Assembly: GCA_015066325.1 (NCBI GenBank)
Contig: SVOP01000007.1
Location: 1-35,399 of the forward strand
DNA length: 35,399 bases
From: Oscillospiraceae bacterium
Lineage (GTDB): Bacteria > Bacillota > Clostridia > Oscillospirales > Acutalibacteraceae
Reading direction: 5' to 3'
Positions 22,851-33,938 of this stretch are shown piece by piece (positions within the stretch are counted from its first letter, which is position 1; each line of letters begins with the position of its first letter). The notes beneath the pieces are model-generated. The model saw nothing but the letters and a program-made list of their open reading frames with translations. It searched no databases and was not told the origin of the DNA. A program made the translations under genes and the position numbers.

Positions 22851-23495
22851 TTAAAGCTTCGAGCATCCATGACAATTAATAAGTGCATCAAGCTTCTTAC
22901 CCTCTCTGCAAAGAGGACATTCATGAGCAGGAACTGCAAAATAGCCCTCCAGGTCATTGGGGTTGAAAACGGAGTTAACAGTATAGCCGCCACAGTTAGC
23001 AACAGTTGCGAAAATTGAAGCAACACCTGAAATTTCTCCACCGTAATATTTAACCGCCTCAATAGCTGCTTTTGCAGTTGCACCTGATGCAACAGAAACT
23101 GCAAGAACAAGCACATGCTTACCCTGAATCATATGAACAAGGTTATCTCTGAACATCATCTGTGAGCCATTAACGATTTCGGGAGTAACAACATAAACAG
23201 TCTGGTGAGCATTGATATTTGCAAAAGAGTTTTTAGTAAGCTCGTTTGCAAGGCAAGTGCCGATAACCTCTGTACCGTCAAGGCAGAGTATTGTATCAAC
23301 AACTGTTGTGCTGTAGTTATATGCTGAGCAAAGCTCTTCTGCAACTGCTTTTGCCTCAGAATAACGGGATTTCTGGTCAGCAACATCAATATAGTAATTT
23401 GAATGTGTGTAGCTTGTTGCAAAGTGGCCCTTTGCTACACGCAAGAAAAGATTTTTTCTTTTAGTTTTGATTTTGAAAACCTCTGTTGTAGGCAT
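22851..23495 (-). CDS. Phosphoribosyltransferase-like protein with altered PRPP loop and Cys-rich tail
   Basis: A 214-residue protein with the overall pattern of type I phosphoribosyltransferases such as orotate phosphoribosyltransferase: DTILCLDGTEVIGTCLANEL in the centre and KHVLVLAVSVASGATAKAAI at about 130-150, where active enzymes have VLLVDDVxTTGxT. The two acidic residues that bind PRPP-Mg are replaced (AVSVASG), so normal catalysis is doubtful, although the Gly-Ala-Thr end of the loop is kept. The tail has CPLCREGKKLDALINCHGCS, which could bind a metal. No signal peptide is present. A monocistronic gene seems likely, with its own terminator. It may be a ligand-binding or regulatory derivative. 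The general fold is fairly sure, but function is unknown. Confidence 0.7.
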   Translation of the reverse strand: MPTTEVFKIKTKRKNLFLRVAKGHFATSYTHSNYYIDVADQKSRYSEAKAVAEELCSAYNYSTTVVDTILCLDGTEVIGTCLANELTKNSFANINAHQTVYVVTPEIVNGSQMMFRDNLVHMIQGKHVLVLAVSVASGATAKAAIEAVKYYGGEISGVASIFATVANCGGYTVNSVFNPNDLEGYFAVPAHECPLCREGKKLDALINCHGCSKL

Positions 23496-23584
23496 ATAAA
23501 CACCCTTTCATTTTAAATATAAAATAATTTTACATTATCATACCACTGTTTGTCTATTGGATGATTGCATAAAATCAAAAAGCC

Positions 23585-25754
<2,170 letters not shown>

Positions 25755-25784
25755 GTATTGGAATAAATTTACAAGGAGAAAAGT

Positions 25785-26345
25785 ATGAAAGGAAACCTGA
25801 AAACCTGCTTAACTCTTTTTATCACATTTCTTAAAATCGGCGCTTTCACATTCGGTGGCGGTTACGCTATGATTCCCATAATTGAAAAGGAAATGGTTGA
25901 AAAGCACAAATGGATTAAAAGCGAAGATATTCTCGATATTTTCGCAATTGCAGAAAGCACTCCCGGACCTATTGCCATTAACTCCGCAACCTTTATCGGC
26001 TATAAAATCGGCGGTGTTTTCGGCTCATTCTGTGCAACCTTCGGAGTTGTTCTCCCCTCTTTTACAATTATTTCAATAATCTCTCTTGTGCTTCGTGAAT
26101 TCAGCGATATCAAGGCTGTTCAGTATGCCTTTAACGGTATTCGTGCAGGTGTCCTTGCTCTTATTATTAAAGCACTTGTTTCAATGTATAAAAAAGCACC
26201 GAAGGACATTTTCTCTTATATTCTTATGGGTGTATCCTTTGTTCTTGCAGCCTTTACCGAAATCAATGTTATTTTCGTAATTATCGGTTGCGGTTTAGCA
26301 GGATTAATTAACTCTCTTATCATCAAAAGGAGGGTTAAAGAATGA
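25785..26345 (+). CDS. Chromate transporter family protein, N-terminal-type half
   Basis: A 186-residue short-chain CHR protein. The family motif FGGGYAMIPIIEKEMVEK (about 24-41) and the STPGPIAINSATFIGYKIGG segment (about 60-80) are present, with about five membrane helices. Short CHR proteins are encoded in pairs and are thought to work as heterodimers, unlike the fused long ChrA with two homologous halves. The known role of the family is chromate (or sulfate-like anion) export, but in anaerobes such pairs are common without chromate stress, so the true substrate is uncertain. It overlaps the next gene by 4 bases (ATGA). AAGGAG lies 7 bases before ATG. Confidence 0.88.
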   Translation: MKGNLKTCLTLFITFLKIGAFTFGGGYAMIPIIEKEMVEKHKWIKSEDILDIFAIAESTPGPIAINSATFIGYKIGGVFGSFCATFGVVLPSFTIISIISLVLREFSDIKAVQYAFNGIRAGVLALIIKALVSMYKKAPKDIFSYILMGVSFVLAAFTEINVIFVIIGCGLAGLINSLIIKRRVKE

Positions 26346-26908
26346 GTATTTTTCTTGAGCTTTTCATAACATTCTTCAAAATCGGTCTTTTCACCTTCGG
26401 TGGTGGCTACGCAATGCTCCCTCTTATTCAGAAAGAGGTTCTCGCTCACGATTGGATGGAAATTGAAGAAATAATTAATTTTATTGCAGTCAGCGAAAGC
26501 ACACCGGGGCCTTTTGCCATTAACTGCGCAACCTACGTTGGTATGGAAACAGGCGGTGTAGTGGGTGCAATCTGCGCCACCTTAGGCGTTGTTCTCCCTT
26601 CTTTTATAGTTATTCTCATTGTTGCAAGATTTTATAAGCAGTTCAAGGAAAGTAAAATCGTTTCTTCTGTTATGACAGGTCTTCGCCCTGCGGTTATCGG
26701 TCTTATCGGCTCTGCCCTTGTTTCAATGATTTTAACAGTTTTCCTGCCCAACGGCTTTGACCTTGGCAGTATCGTAATTCCCGATTTGCTGGTATCTTTA
26801 GCAATTGCCGTTGTAATGACGGTTTTAGTTTTCAAAAAGGTTCATCCGATTATAATTATCGTTTTATCAGCAATAGTTGGTATAGTATCAGGTTTTCTGT
26901 TAAACTAA
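26342..26908 (+). CDS. Chromate transporter family protein, second half
   Basis: A 188-residue partner of the preceding protein, with the same motif set (FGGGYAMLPLIQKEVLAHDW, STPGPFAINCATYVGMETGG) and about five membrane helices. The two are clearly homologous, as expected for an antiparallel dimer. Coupled translation through an ATGA overlap supports a two-subunit membrane complex. The final helix ends at SGFLLN, and a GAAATTA-class heptad inverted repeat starts two bases after the stop codon. Substrate assignment is by family only. Confidence 0.88.
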   Translation: MSIFLELFITFFKIGLFTFGGGYAMLPLIQKEVLAHDWMEIEEIINFIAVSESTPGPFAINCATYVGMETGGVVGAICATLGVVLPSFIVILIVARFYKQFKESKIVSSVMTGLRPAVIGLIGSALVSMILTVFLPNGFDLGSIVIPDLLVSLAIAVVMTVLVFKKVHPIIIIVLSAIVGIVSGFLLN

Positions 26909-26910
26909 AT

Positions 26911-27014
26911 TAAAAATTACAAATTAGAAATGAGAAATTTGGGGTCTTCGACAGCATTTATAAATCGGCTCTGCCCCATAATTTCTCATTTCTCATTTTT
27001 AATTCGTAATTCTT
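26911..27014. repeat. Heptad inverted repeat, GAAATTA class, after the chromate-transporter pair
   Basis: The left arm AAATTAGAAATGAGAAATTTG and GGGTC pairs with the right arm (26973-27014, ATAATTTCTCATTTCTC and TTTTTAATTCGTAATT). It is similar to 5647-5748 and 30786-30919 and may also work as a terminator. Confidence 0.75.
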
Positions 27015-27088
27015 ACCTAATTCCAATTTACCTATTCCTAAATAATATATAACTTTCTCCAAATCTTCGACAAAGTTCAATTTTTTTA

Positions 27089-27117
27089 TTGATAACCCTA
27101 TTTTTTTAGTATATAAT
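27089..27117 (+). promoter_or_regulatory. Promoter for glutamine synthetase III
   Basis: TTGATA (27089-27094), 17 bases, TATAAT (27112-27117). The leader to ATG 27148 is about 25 bases. Confidence 0.82.
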
Positions 27118-27147
27118 ACTTTCGAATATTTGAAAGGGTGGATACCA

Positions 27148-29241
27148 ATGAAAACAGTAACTGAATATTTCGGTTGTGATGTATTTTCCGCATCTGTTAT
27201 GAAGGAGCGTTTGCCTGCAGAAACTTATGCAGAGCTTGAGCGCACTCTTGAAACAGGTCATCGTCTTGATTTAGATGTTGCAAATGTTATTGCCAATGCT
27301 ATGAAGGATTGGGCAATTGAAAAAGGTGCAACTCATTATACCCATTGGTTCCAACCTCTTACAGGCGTTACTGCCGAAAAGCACGACAGCTTCATCACAC
27401 CCACTAAAGAGGGCGGCATAATAATGGAGTTTTCGGGTAAAGAGCTTGTTAAGGGAGAATCTGACGCTTCATCATTCCCCTCAGGCGGTCTTCGTGCAAC
27501 CTTTGAAGCCCGTGGATACACCGCTTGGGACCCTACCTCTTTCGCTTTTATTAAGGACGGTGTCCTTTGTATCCCCACCGCTTTCTGTTCCTATGGCGGC
27601 GATGCACTTGACAAGAAAACACCTCTTCTTCGTTCAATGGAAGCAATCAATAAGCAGACTCTTCGTATTTTAAGATTATTCGGCAATACCGAGGTCGTTT
27701 CCGTTAAAACAACCGTTGGTCCTGAGCAGGAATATTTCCTTGTTGATAAGGATGTTTTCAACAAGAGAAAGGACCTTGTTTACACAGGCAGAACCCTTTT
27801 CGGTGCAAAGCCTCCCAAGGGTCAGGAGCTTGATGACCATTATTACGGTGCTATCAAGCCTCGCGTTCAGGCATTTATGGCAGACCTTGATGAAGAGCTC
27901 TGGAAATTAGGCGTTCTTGCTAAAACCGAGCATAATGAAGCTGCTCCCGCTCAGCACGAGCTGGCACCCATTTTTGCCACAACCAATATTGCTACCGACC
28001 ACAACCAGATTACTATGGAAGCAATGCAGAAAATTGCTAAAAAGCACGGTATGGTTTGTTTGCTTCACGAAAAGCCCTTTGCAGGCGTTAACGGTAGCGG
28101 TAAGCATAATAACTGGTCTATTTCAACTAACACAGGTGCAAACCTTCTTGAGCCCGGTGAAACTCCTGCAGAAAATGCACAGTTTTTACTTTTCCTTTGC
28201 GCAGTTATTAAAGCGGTTGACGATTATCAGGATTTACTGCGTATTTCAATTGCATCCGCAGGTAACGACCATCGTCTCGGTGCTCAGGAAGCACCTCCCG
28301 CAATTGTTTCAATGTTCCTCGGTGAAGAGCTTAACGCAGTTCTTGAAGCAATTGAAAACGATGAAGACTACGGCTCAAAGAAAAAAGAGGTTCTTAAAGT
28401 AGGGGTTCATGTTCTTCCTCGTTTCCCTAAGGACTCCACTGACCGAAACAGAACCTCCCCATTCGCTTTTACAGGTAACAAATTTGAGTTCCGTATGTTA
28501 GGTTCATCTGCTTCTGTTGCAGGTCCCAACACAACACTTAATACCGCAGTTGCAGAGGTTCTTTCTCAGTTTGCAGATGAGCTTGAAAATGCAGATAATT
28601 TTGAAACTGCAATTCAGGAGCTTATTAAGAGAGTCATCAAAGAGCATAAGAGAATTATCTTCAACGGCAACGGCTATGACGATGCCTGGGTAAAGGAAGC
28701 TGAAAAGAGAGGTCTTCTCAACCTTAAAACCACTCCCGACTGTCTTCCCTATATGCTCCACGATAAAAATATCGAGCTTTATACAAAGCACGGCGTTTAT
28801 AGTGAAGCAGAAATAAAGGCTCACTATGAAATCAAAAACGAAAAATACTGCAAATATCTCAATATTGAAGCTCTCACAATGATTGATATGACAAAGAAAG
28901 ATATTCTTCCTTGTGTGAGCCGTCAGATTCACGAGCTTGCAGATACAGTTATCGCAAAGAGAGCAGTTGGCGAGTTTATAGATACATCTTATGAGGAAGC
29001 AGTTGCAAAAGAGCTTTCGGGACTTTCAAAGGAAGCCTTCAATGCAGTAAATGAATTGGAAAAGCTTTCAAGAGAGGTTAAAACAATTGAAGAAAGCGAT
29101 GCCGCCGCAATGTTCTATAAAAACAGAATTATTCCCGTAATGGAGCACCTGCGTTTCGCAGTTGACAGTGCAGAAGCCCTCTGCCCAACAGATAAATGGT
29201 GCTACCCATCTTACGGACAGCTCTTGTTTAGCGTCCGCTAA
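27148..29241 (+). CDS. glnN: Glutamine synthetase type III (GlnN)
   Basis: A 697-residue type III glutamine synthetase, making glutamine from glutamate, ammonia and ATP. Length fits GSIII (about 700) rather than GSI (about 450). The opening [20 protein letters not shown] is typical. Catalytic-domain segments are [20 protein letters not shown] (metal and glutamate site), [40 protein letters not shown] (ATP/ammonia region) and [20 protein letters not shown]. The C-terminal helical tail ends at [10 protein letters not shown]. The start is ATG 27148, 7 bases after AAAGGGTGG, and the in-frame TTG at 27130 is rejected. It has its own promoter and terminator. Codon use matches a highly expressed gene. 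The stop is followed 4 bases later by GCGGAGT heptads. Type III enzymes are hexamer pairs (dodecamers) in the cytoplasm. Confidence 0.98.
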   Translation: MKTVTEYFGCDVFSASVMKERLPAETYAELERTLETGHRLDLDVANVIANAMKDWAIEKGATHYTHWFQPLTGVTAEKHDSFITPTKEGGIIMEFSGKELVKGESDASSFPSGGLRATFEARGYTAWDPTSFAFIKDGVLCIPTAFCSYGGDALDKKTPLLRSMEAINKQTLRILRLFGNTEVVSVKTTVGPEQEYFLVDKDVFNKRKDLVYTGRTLFGAKPPKGQELDDHYYGAIKPRVQAFMADLDEELWKLGVLAKTEHNEAAPAQHELAPIFATTNIATDHNQITMEAMQKIAKKHGMVCLLHEKPFAGVNGSGKHNNWSISTNTGANLLEPGETPAENAQFLLFLCAVIKAVDDYQDLLRISIASAGNDHRLGAQEAPPAIVSMFLGEELNAVLEAIENDEDYGSKKKEVLKVGVHVLPRFPKDSTDRNRTSPFAFTGNKFEFRMLGSSASVAGPNTTLNTAVAEVLSQFADELENADNFETAIQELIKRVIKEHKRIIFNGNGYDDAWVKEAEKRGLLNLKTTPDCLPYMLHDKNIELYTKHGVYSEAEIKAHYEIKNEKYCKYLNIEALTMIDMTKKDILPCVSRQIHELADTVIAKRAVGEFIDTSYEEAVAKELSGLSKEAFNAVNELEKLSREVKTIEESDAAAMFYKNRIIPVMEHLRFAVDSAEALCPTDKWCYPSYGQLLFSVR

Positions 29242-29245
29242 ACCA

Positions 29246-29282
29246 GTGCGGAGTGCGGAATGCGGAGTGCGGAGTGAGCTTC
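29246..29282 (+). repeat. Heptad array GCGGAGT/GCGGAAT after glnN
   Basis: GTGCGGA GTGCGGA ATGCGGA GTGCGGA GTGAGCT TCGCG: about four and a half units in sense orientation, ending in GAGCTTCGC as after the HAD gene. Confidence 0.9.
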
Positions 29283-29311
29283 GCGAAAAATTTGAAAATT
29301 CTATAAAAGTT

Positions 29312-29351
29312 AAAGCTTCAAGACAATTACTTTTGTCCTGAAGCTTTTTGT
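29312..29351. terminator. Bidirectional terminator between glnN and hflX
   Basis: AAAGCTTCAAGACAA, TTACT, TTTGTCCTGAAGCTTTTT. The core TTCAAGACA is shared with other terminators here. It ends two convergent genes. Confidence 0.92.
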
Positions 29352-29396
29352 TTGTTATCTTGTTAATTTTAAAGAGAATAAGTTGTTTAATAATAT

Positions 29397-29467
29397 AATG
29401 TTTGGAAGCGAAGCTTCCCCTTCACTCCGCACTCCGCACTCCGCATTCCGCACTCCGCATTCCGCAC
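29397..29467 (-). repeat. Heptad array GCGGAAT class after hflX
   Basis: On the minus strand the stop TAG of hflX begins the array (TAGTGCGGAATGCGGAGT and on), six to seven units, then GGGGAAGCTTCGCTTCC and AAACATT. It pairs with 29246-29279 across the terminator. Confidence 0.92.
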
Positions 29468-30708
29468 TATAAAATATATTCCTCATATTTCTCCAATGCA
29501 AATATCTCCGCCGTAATATCAAGTAACAATCCCTCGGCTGTGTATTCCTCCGAGTGAACAACACCCGTTTTTCTAAGCTCTGCGCCAACACCACCCATTG
29601 AGAACGGAAGAAGAATTTTAACTCTTTTCCTCGTAGGAGGAAGTGCCTCTTTAACCTTTTCGAGAAGCTCCTCGAGACCATCACCTGTTTTTGCGGAAAC
29701 TCTTACAGAATTTGCCATAGGAATTGAAATATCATTCACAAGGTCGCATTTATTAAGAACTGTTATAATCGGCTTATCACCGCAACCAAGCTCTTCCAAC
29801 AAGTCCATTGTAACTCTGTAATGCTCAGCACATTCATCGTTAGAAGCATCGCAGATATTAAGAATTACATTGGCGTTAACCGCCTCATCAAGAGTAGATT
29901 TAAAAGCTTCAACAAGCTTGTGAGGAAGCCTCCTGATAAATCCGACGGTATCAATTAAAAGAACACTGCTGCCATCTGGAAGAGTCAATGCTCTTGCAGT
30001 GGGGTCAAGAGTTGCAAAAAGCTTGTTTTCTGCAAGCACACCTGCATCGGTGAGAGTGTTCATAAGAGTTGATTTACCTGCATTGGTGTAGCCAACAAGG
30101 GCAACAGTAACAACTCCATCCTTTTTCCGCCTTTCTCTGTGACGTGCTCTTCTTTCTTCAAGCTCCTTAAGGTCTTCAGAAAGTGCAGAAATTCTTCGTC
30201 TTATATGACGGCGGTCTGTTTCAAGCTTTGTTTCACCTGGTCCGCGGGTACCGATACCGCCACCAAGACGTGACATACTGGCACCCTTGCCGCCAAGACG
30301 AGGTAATGCGTATTTTAACTGCGCCAGCTCAACCTGCAGCTTACCCTCACCCGATAAAGCACGAGCGGCAAAAATATCAAGAATAAGAGTTGTTCTGTCA
30401 ATAACTCTTGTATCTGTTATGGTTTCAATGTTTTTCTGCTGAGCAGGAGTTAATTCACCATCAACAATAACCAAATCAGGCTTTTCATTTTCGCAGTATT
30501 CTGCAAGCTCTTCCAACTTACCCCGACCAAGATAAGTTCCCGCCTCGGGTGATTCTCTTTTCTGGGTCATTTCGCAGATAACCTCCGCACCTGCAGTTCT
30601 CGCAAGCTCGGAAAGCTCAAGAAGAGAGGAATCAACATCAAATTCGCCTGTGTCAACAGACACAAGCACCGCCCTCTCCTGTTCAATTTTATTCTCATAC
30701 ATTTCCAT
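29467..30708 (-). CDS. hflX: Ribosome-associated GTPase HflX
   Basis: A 413-residue HflX, which binds the 50S subunit and helps split or rescue stalled ribosomes under stress. The N-terminal HflX domain (about 1-185) has AGTYLGRGKLEELAEYCE, VDGELTPAQQKNIE and RTTLILDIFAARALSGEGKL, followed by RLGGGIGTRGPGETKLETDR and an Arg/Lys/Glu-rich coiled linker. The G domain (about 200-360) has G1 GYTNAGKSTLMNTL, G3 DTVGFIRRLPHKL and G4 LNKCDL. A short C-terminal domain follows. The start at 30708 has a GGTGA site, and ATG at 30702 is an alternative. The stop codon is formed by the first bases of a heptad array, with the protein ending KYEEYIL. Confidence 0.96.
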   Translation of the reverse strand: MEMYENKIEQERAVLVSVDTGEFDVDSSLLELSELARTAGAEVICEMTQKRESPEAGTYLGRGKLEELAEYCENEKPDLVIVDGELTPAQQKNIETITDTRVIDRTTLILDIFAARALSGEGKLQVELAQLKYALPRLGGKGASMSRLGGGIGTRGPGETKLETDRRHIRRRISALSEDLKELEERRARHRERRKKDGVVTVALVGYTNAGKSTLMNTLTDAGVLAENKLFATLDPTARALTLPDGSSVLLIDTVGFIRRLPHKLVEAFKSTLDEAVNANVILNICDASNDECAEHYRVTMDLLEELGCGDKPIITVLNKCDLVNDISIPMANSVRVSAKTGDGLEELLEKVKEALPPTRKRVKILLPFSMGGVGAELRKTGVVHSEEYTAEGLLLDITAEIFALEKYEEYIL

Positions 30709-30785
30709 AAGTTCACCAAAATAATTTATTTTATCATTTTTTAAATTATATCATAATTTTAATTTATTGTAAATTGTAGAGCAAA

Positions 30786-30919
30786 GAAAATTACAAATTA
30801 GAAATTAGGAATTAGAAATTATGGGTGCTGCGCACAGCAATTATAATTTTTAATATTTATACGGCGCAATTTCGCGCCCCAAAATTTCTCATTTCTAATT
30901 CGTAATTTTTAATTTTAAA
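30786..30919. repeat. Heptad inverted repeat, GAAATTA class, between hflX and the EEP gene
   Basis: The left arm AATTAGAAATTAGGAATTAG pairs with the right arm (30877-30919, AAATTTCTCATTTCTAATTCG). The loop region contains GGCGCAATTTCGCGCC. It lies upstream of both divergent genes. Confidence 0.75.
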
Positions 30920-30936
30920 TCGCAAATAATAATTCT

Positions 30937-31860
30937 ATGATTAAAAATACAATTTTCAAAATTACTGTAATTATAATAACAATACTATTTTTCCTTATCA
31001 CCGGTGCGGATATGTATCTTAAAACCTACGGCGACATTTCCCAACACCCTGCGCCCCCGGAACAAACAAGCGAAATTGAAAAATTAAGTGATTTTTATAA
31101 AAAAGAGGAAAACCATATCCGTCTTATGACCTATAATATTTTAGCAGATTCAATAGGCTTTGAGGGTAGCCCTGCCCAATACCGTGCCGATGCGGTTTGC
31201 AAAATTATTAACGGAATTGCACCGGATGTATGCGGTTTTCAGGAAACAAGCCGTAAATGGTTCGCCTGTATTTACAATAATACCGATTATAAATTCATTC
31301 ATCCCATTCGGACAGCAGTTTTTACCACAATGACAACTCTCGCCTATAATCCGAAAGCAGTAAACCTCATATCATTTGGCGAACAGGTCTTTAAAAACGG
31401 CAATAATTCACCGCTTCGCAGAATGGTATGGGGAGTTTTCCGTCATAAAAAAACAGACAAGGTCTTTGCAGTTGTAAACACCCATTTCAGCTTAAGCGGT
31501 TCTGATTTCTCGGATAATGCAACACCGTTAACTCAAGCCCTTGAGCTGATAACGCTTTGCAAGGATTTAAAAAATCTTTTTAATTGCCCGGTTTTTGCTT
31601 TAGGAGATTTTAATGCACCAAAAAGCACAAAGAAAGCCCCTTCGCCCATTTATGACATTCTTGTTACTGCGTTCAAAAACACAACAAGCCTTGCAAAAAC
31701 AATATCACACGGAGAAAACTCCAACAAAAAAACGCCCTTTATTGACCACATTTTTGCTTTTGGTGACATAACTGTCACCCGCCACGCAACCCTTTCTCAA
31801 AGTTTTTTAAAAGAATTAAGTGACCACTTTCCTGTTTTTTGTGATATTTCTATACAATAA
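30937..31860 (+). CDS. Membrane-anchored endonuclease/exonuclease/phosphatase (EEP) family protein
   Basis: A 307-residue protein with an N-terminal membrane anchor (about 5-25, FKITVIIITILFFLITG) and an extracellular EEP fold. Visible EEP motifs are RLMTYNILADS (about 66), GFQETSRKW (metal-binding Glu), NTHFSLSG, LGDFNAPKSTK (Asp/Asn pair) and the final SDHFPVFCDI (catalytic Asp-His). Such enzymes cut phosphodiesters in nucleic acids, phospholipids or inositol phosphates, and the substrate is unknown here. No clear ribosome binding site is seen before ATG 30937, and the gene starts shortly after a heptad inverted repeat. It is probably transcribed alone. Confidence 0.85.
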   Translation: MIKNTIFKITVIIITILFFLITGADMYLKTYGDISQHPAPPEQTSEIEKLSDFYKKEENHIRLMTYNILADSIGFEGSPAQYRADAVCKIINGIAPDVCGFQETSRKWFACIYNNTDYKFIHPIRTAVFTTMTTLAYNPKAVNLISFGEQVFKNGNNSPLRRMVWGVFRHKKTDKVFAVVNTHFSLSGSDFSDNATPLTQALELITLCKDLKNLFNCPVFALGDFNAPKSTKKAPSPIYDILVTAFKNTTSLAKTISHGENSNKKTPFIDHIFAFGDITVTRHATLSQSFLKELSDHFPVFCDISIQ

Positions 31861-31884
31861 ATATTAAATAATGTTAATTTTTTG

Positions 31885-31912
31885 TTGACTTTAATCCATT
31901 TTTTAGTAAAAT
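31885..31912 (+). promoter_or_regulatory. Promoter for the M28 peptidase gene
   Basis: TTGACT (31885-31890), 16 bases, TAAAAT (31907-31912). ATG 31956 has an AAAGGAGAG site. Confidence 0.7.
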
Positions 31913-31955
31913 ATTATTATGAGTATGAATATATACTTAAAAAGGAGAGATAAAA

Positions 31956-33173
31956 ATGGATTTAAGTAAGATTATTGAAGCCAAAAGTAAGGCTGCCCAA
32001 TATATGATTGATGAAATCACATATATTTGCAACACCTTTGAAAAAAGAGGTCCCGGCTCAAAGGGTGAAAAGCAGGCTTGCGAATACGCAGTTGAAAAAA
32101 TGAAGGAATTAGGCTGCGACAGAACCTTTGTTGAAGGCTTCAAGGAAAACCCGGGCTCGTTCTTTGGTTGGATTTATTTCACAATCACCTTCTGCTTCCT
32201 GGCACTTATTTCATATTTCTTTATTCCCGCTTTATCAATTGTATTTATTGCACTCGGCCTTATTCTTTGCTTCTTGCAGTTCGGTCTTTACAAAAAGGTT
32301 GTTGATAAGTTTTTCGCAGAAAAAACAGGTCACAATGCAACAGGCTTCAAGAAGCCCTCAGGTGAAGTGAAAAGAAGAATAATCTTTGTTGGTCACGCTG
32401 ACGGCGCTTGGGAATGGCCCTTTAAATACAAATTTACATATCTGGGCTTTGATATTCATATGATAGTTTGCTTCCTTGGTGCTTTCTATCTTCTTGCTAT
32501 CGCTATTTTAAGCGTTGCAGGAGTAATTGAAGGTGCTCTTGCAACAAAGCTCGGTCTTGGTACACTTGCTTTTGCTCCCTTCTGGTTCGGTCTTTACTTT
32601 ATGTGGAACAGAAACAGAATTGTTGACGGCGCTAACGATAACCTTTCAGGTTGCTATATCGGTATGGGTATCCTTAAAATGCTTCAGGAAGAAGGCATTG
32701 AGCTCGAAAACACAGAAATCGGTGTTATTTTCACAGGTAGTGAGGAAGCAGGTCTTCGCGGTGCAAAGGCTTGGAGCGAAGCTCATAAGGACGAAATGAA
32801 TGATGTGCCAACATTTATTTATTCTTACGACACAATAACCCAGTCAGAAGAGCTTATGGTTAACTATCGTGACCTTAACGGCACTGTTAAGGTTGATAAG
32901 GATGTTTCCGATTTATTTATTGAAGCTTGTGAGGAATTGAACATTCCCTGCAAAAAAGGTATGGTTCCTCCTCTCGGCGGTGCAACAGATTCAGCAGCCT
33001 TTGCTCAGGCAGGTCTCAGAGCAACAGGTGTTACCGCTCTCAGCCACGCTCTTCCCGATTTCTATCATACAAGACTTGACACACCCGATGCACTTAACAA
33101 GGATTGCCTTGAAAAATGCTTTGCGGCAAGTGTTAAGGTTCTTGAAAAGTTCGATAACGGAGCAAAGCAATAA
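31956..33173 (+). CDS. M28-family metallopeptidase with internal membrane segments
   Basis: A 405-residue zinc aminopeptidase-like protein. The M28 domain is split: an N-terminal part (about 1-65, RGPGSKGEKQACEYAVEKMK) is followed by two membrane helices (about 70-115), then IIFVGHADGAWEWPF with the first zinc His-Asp, two further hydrophobic helices (about 168-220), and the remaining ligands GANDNLSGCYIG (bridging Asp), IFTGSEEAGLRG (Glu pair), YSYDT and FYHTRLDTPD (His). All canonical zinc ligands seem present, so an active peptidase is likely. Its active site probably lies at the membrane face. Soluble M28 enzymes lack these helices. AAGGAGAG and a good promoter precede it. The substrate and side of the membrane cannot be told. 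CAGCTAC-class heptads start just after its stop. Confidence 0.88.
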   Translation: MDLSKIIEAKSKAAQYMIDEITYICNTFEKRGPGSKGEKQACEYAVEKMKELGCDRTFVEGFKENPGSFFGWIYFTITFCFLALISYFFIPALSIVFIALGLILCFLQFGLYKKVVDKFFAEKTGHNATGFKKPSGEVKRRIIFVGHADGAWEWPFKYKFTYLGFDIHMIVCFLGAFYLLAIAILSVAGVIEGALATKLGLGTLAFAPFWFGLYFMWNRNRIVDGANDNLSGCYIGMGILKMLQEEGIELENTEIGVIFTGSEEAGLRGAKAWSEAHKDEMNDVPTFIYSYDTITQSEELMVNYRDLNGTVKVDKDVSDLFIEACEELNIPCKKGMVPPLGGATDSAAFAQAGLRATGVTALSHALPDFYHTRLDTPDALNKDCLEKCFAASVKVLEKFDNGAKQ

Positions 33174-33176
33174 TTC

Positions 33177-33222
33177 AGCTGCCGGTCGCCAGCTACCGGC
33201 AAACAGCAGATAGCAGGCAACA
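33177..33222 (+). repeat. Heptad array CAGCTAC/CGGTCGC class after the M28 gene
   Basis: CAGCTGC CGGTCGC CAGCTAC CGGCAAA CAGCAGA TAGCAGG CAACAAT: a degenerate 7-base period beginning 3 bases after TAA, in sense orientation. Confidence 0.7.
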
Positions 33223-33242
33223 ATTAATAAAAGTAGTGTAAC

Positions 33243-33386
33243 ACCCTATCCTCCCTTTTTTCGTTTTGGAAAAAGGGAGGGGGACCATTCTTAAATAAAA
33301 ACATTGTTCTTGGTAAGTGGATTTCGGGTAAATATACTTACCTTTATTCTTTTGTTCAGGCGGAATGGTGGAGGGTCGCCCCGTAG
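33243..33386 (+). repeat. Structured intergenic repeat, type B (solo copy)
   Basis: CTATCCTCCC, stem TTTTTTCG/GGAAAAA, GGGAGGGGGACC, then ATTCTT, inner stem GGTAAGT/ACTTACC around ATTTCGGGTAAAT, then CAGGCGGAATGGTGG and GGGTCGCCCCGTAG. It abuts the leader of the next gene. Confidence 0.72.
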
Positions 33387-33415
33387 AAGAGAAAAAGCAA
33401 AACCGAGGTGATTAT

Positions 33416-33892
33416 ATGCCCAACGAAAAGTATTCCTTTAACTTTACTGAAAAAGAGGTTAAGGAGTTTTTAAAACAAGTTACTAACCGAAAAAAAGGTG
33501 TAATACAGCAAATTTGTTGGATTATTATTTTCTTTGGTTTAATCGCTCTCGCTTTTCTTTCGGGCTTTGTTTTTGAAATTCTGCAGGGTATATTCATAGG
33601 TATTCTCATTATATACTGTCTGCTTTTAATATTAACCTATTACAGAACCAAAAAAATATTAAAAGAAGGCAGAAGCAGAATAGTCGGTAATACATATAAA
33701 TATGAGTTCTTTGATGACTATGTTCTTGTTGCTGTTTTAGACAGCACCTCAGCAAGAACAGTTCAGATAAAATATACTGATATAACAAATGTTAAAAACT
33801 TAAAGAATCATTTTGGTTTAAAGTATGCAAATCAGTATTATTTCTTAAGAAAAGCAGATTTAATAGAGAATGCAAAAATAACAACACTATAA
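33416..33892 (+). CDS. Small membrane protein with YcxB-like domain
   Basis: A 158-residue protein starting MPNEKYSFNFTEKEVKEFLK at ATG 33416, 5 bases after GAGGTG. An upstream in-frame stretch from 33365 lies in the type B repeat and is rejected. Two membrane helices (about 35-57 and 58-80) are followed by a cytoplasmic beta-rich domain (TYKYEFFDDYVLVAVL, VQIKYTDITNVKNLKNHFGL, YANQYYFLRKADL) with the layout of YcxB-like C-terminal domains. Function of that family is not known. The protein ends at a terminator shared with the convergent isomerase gene. I see no partner gene. Confidence 0.7.
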   Translation: MPNEKYSFNFTEKEVKEFLKQVTNRKKGVIQQICWIIIFFGLIALAFLSGFVFEILQGIFIGILIIYCLLLILTYYRTKKILKEGRSRIVGNTYKYEFFDDYVLVAVLDSTSARTVQIKYTDITNVKNLKNHFGLKYANQYYFLRKADLIENAKITTL

Positions 33893-33894
33893 AC

Positions 33895-33934
33895 AAAAAG
33901 TATTCAGCACAGATTTTCTGTCCTGAATACTTTT
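33895..33934. terminator. Bidirectional terminator
   Basis: AAAAGTATTCAGCACAGA, TTT, TCTGTCCTGAATACTTTT, with A and T runs on both sides. It is related to the TTCAGGACA-core terminators elsewhere in the window. Confidence 0.88.
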
Positions 33935-33938
33935 AATA

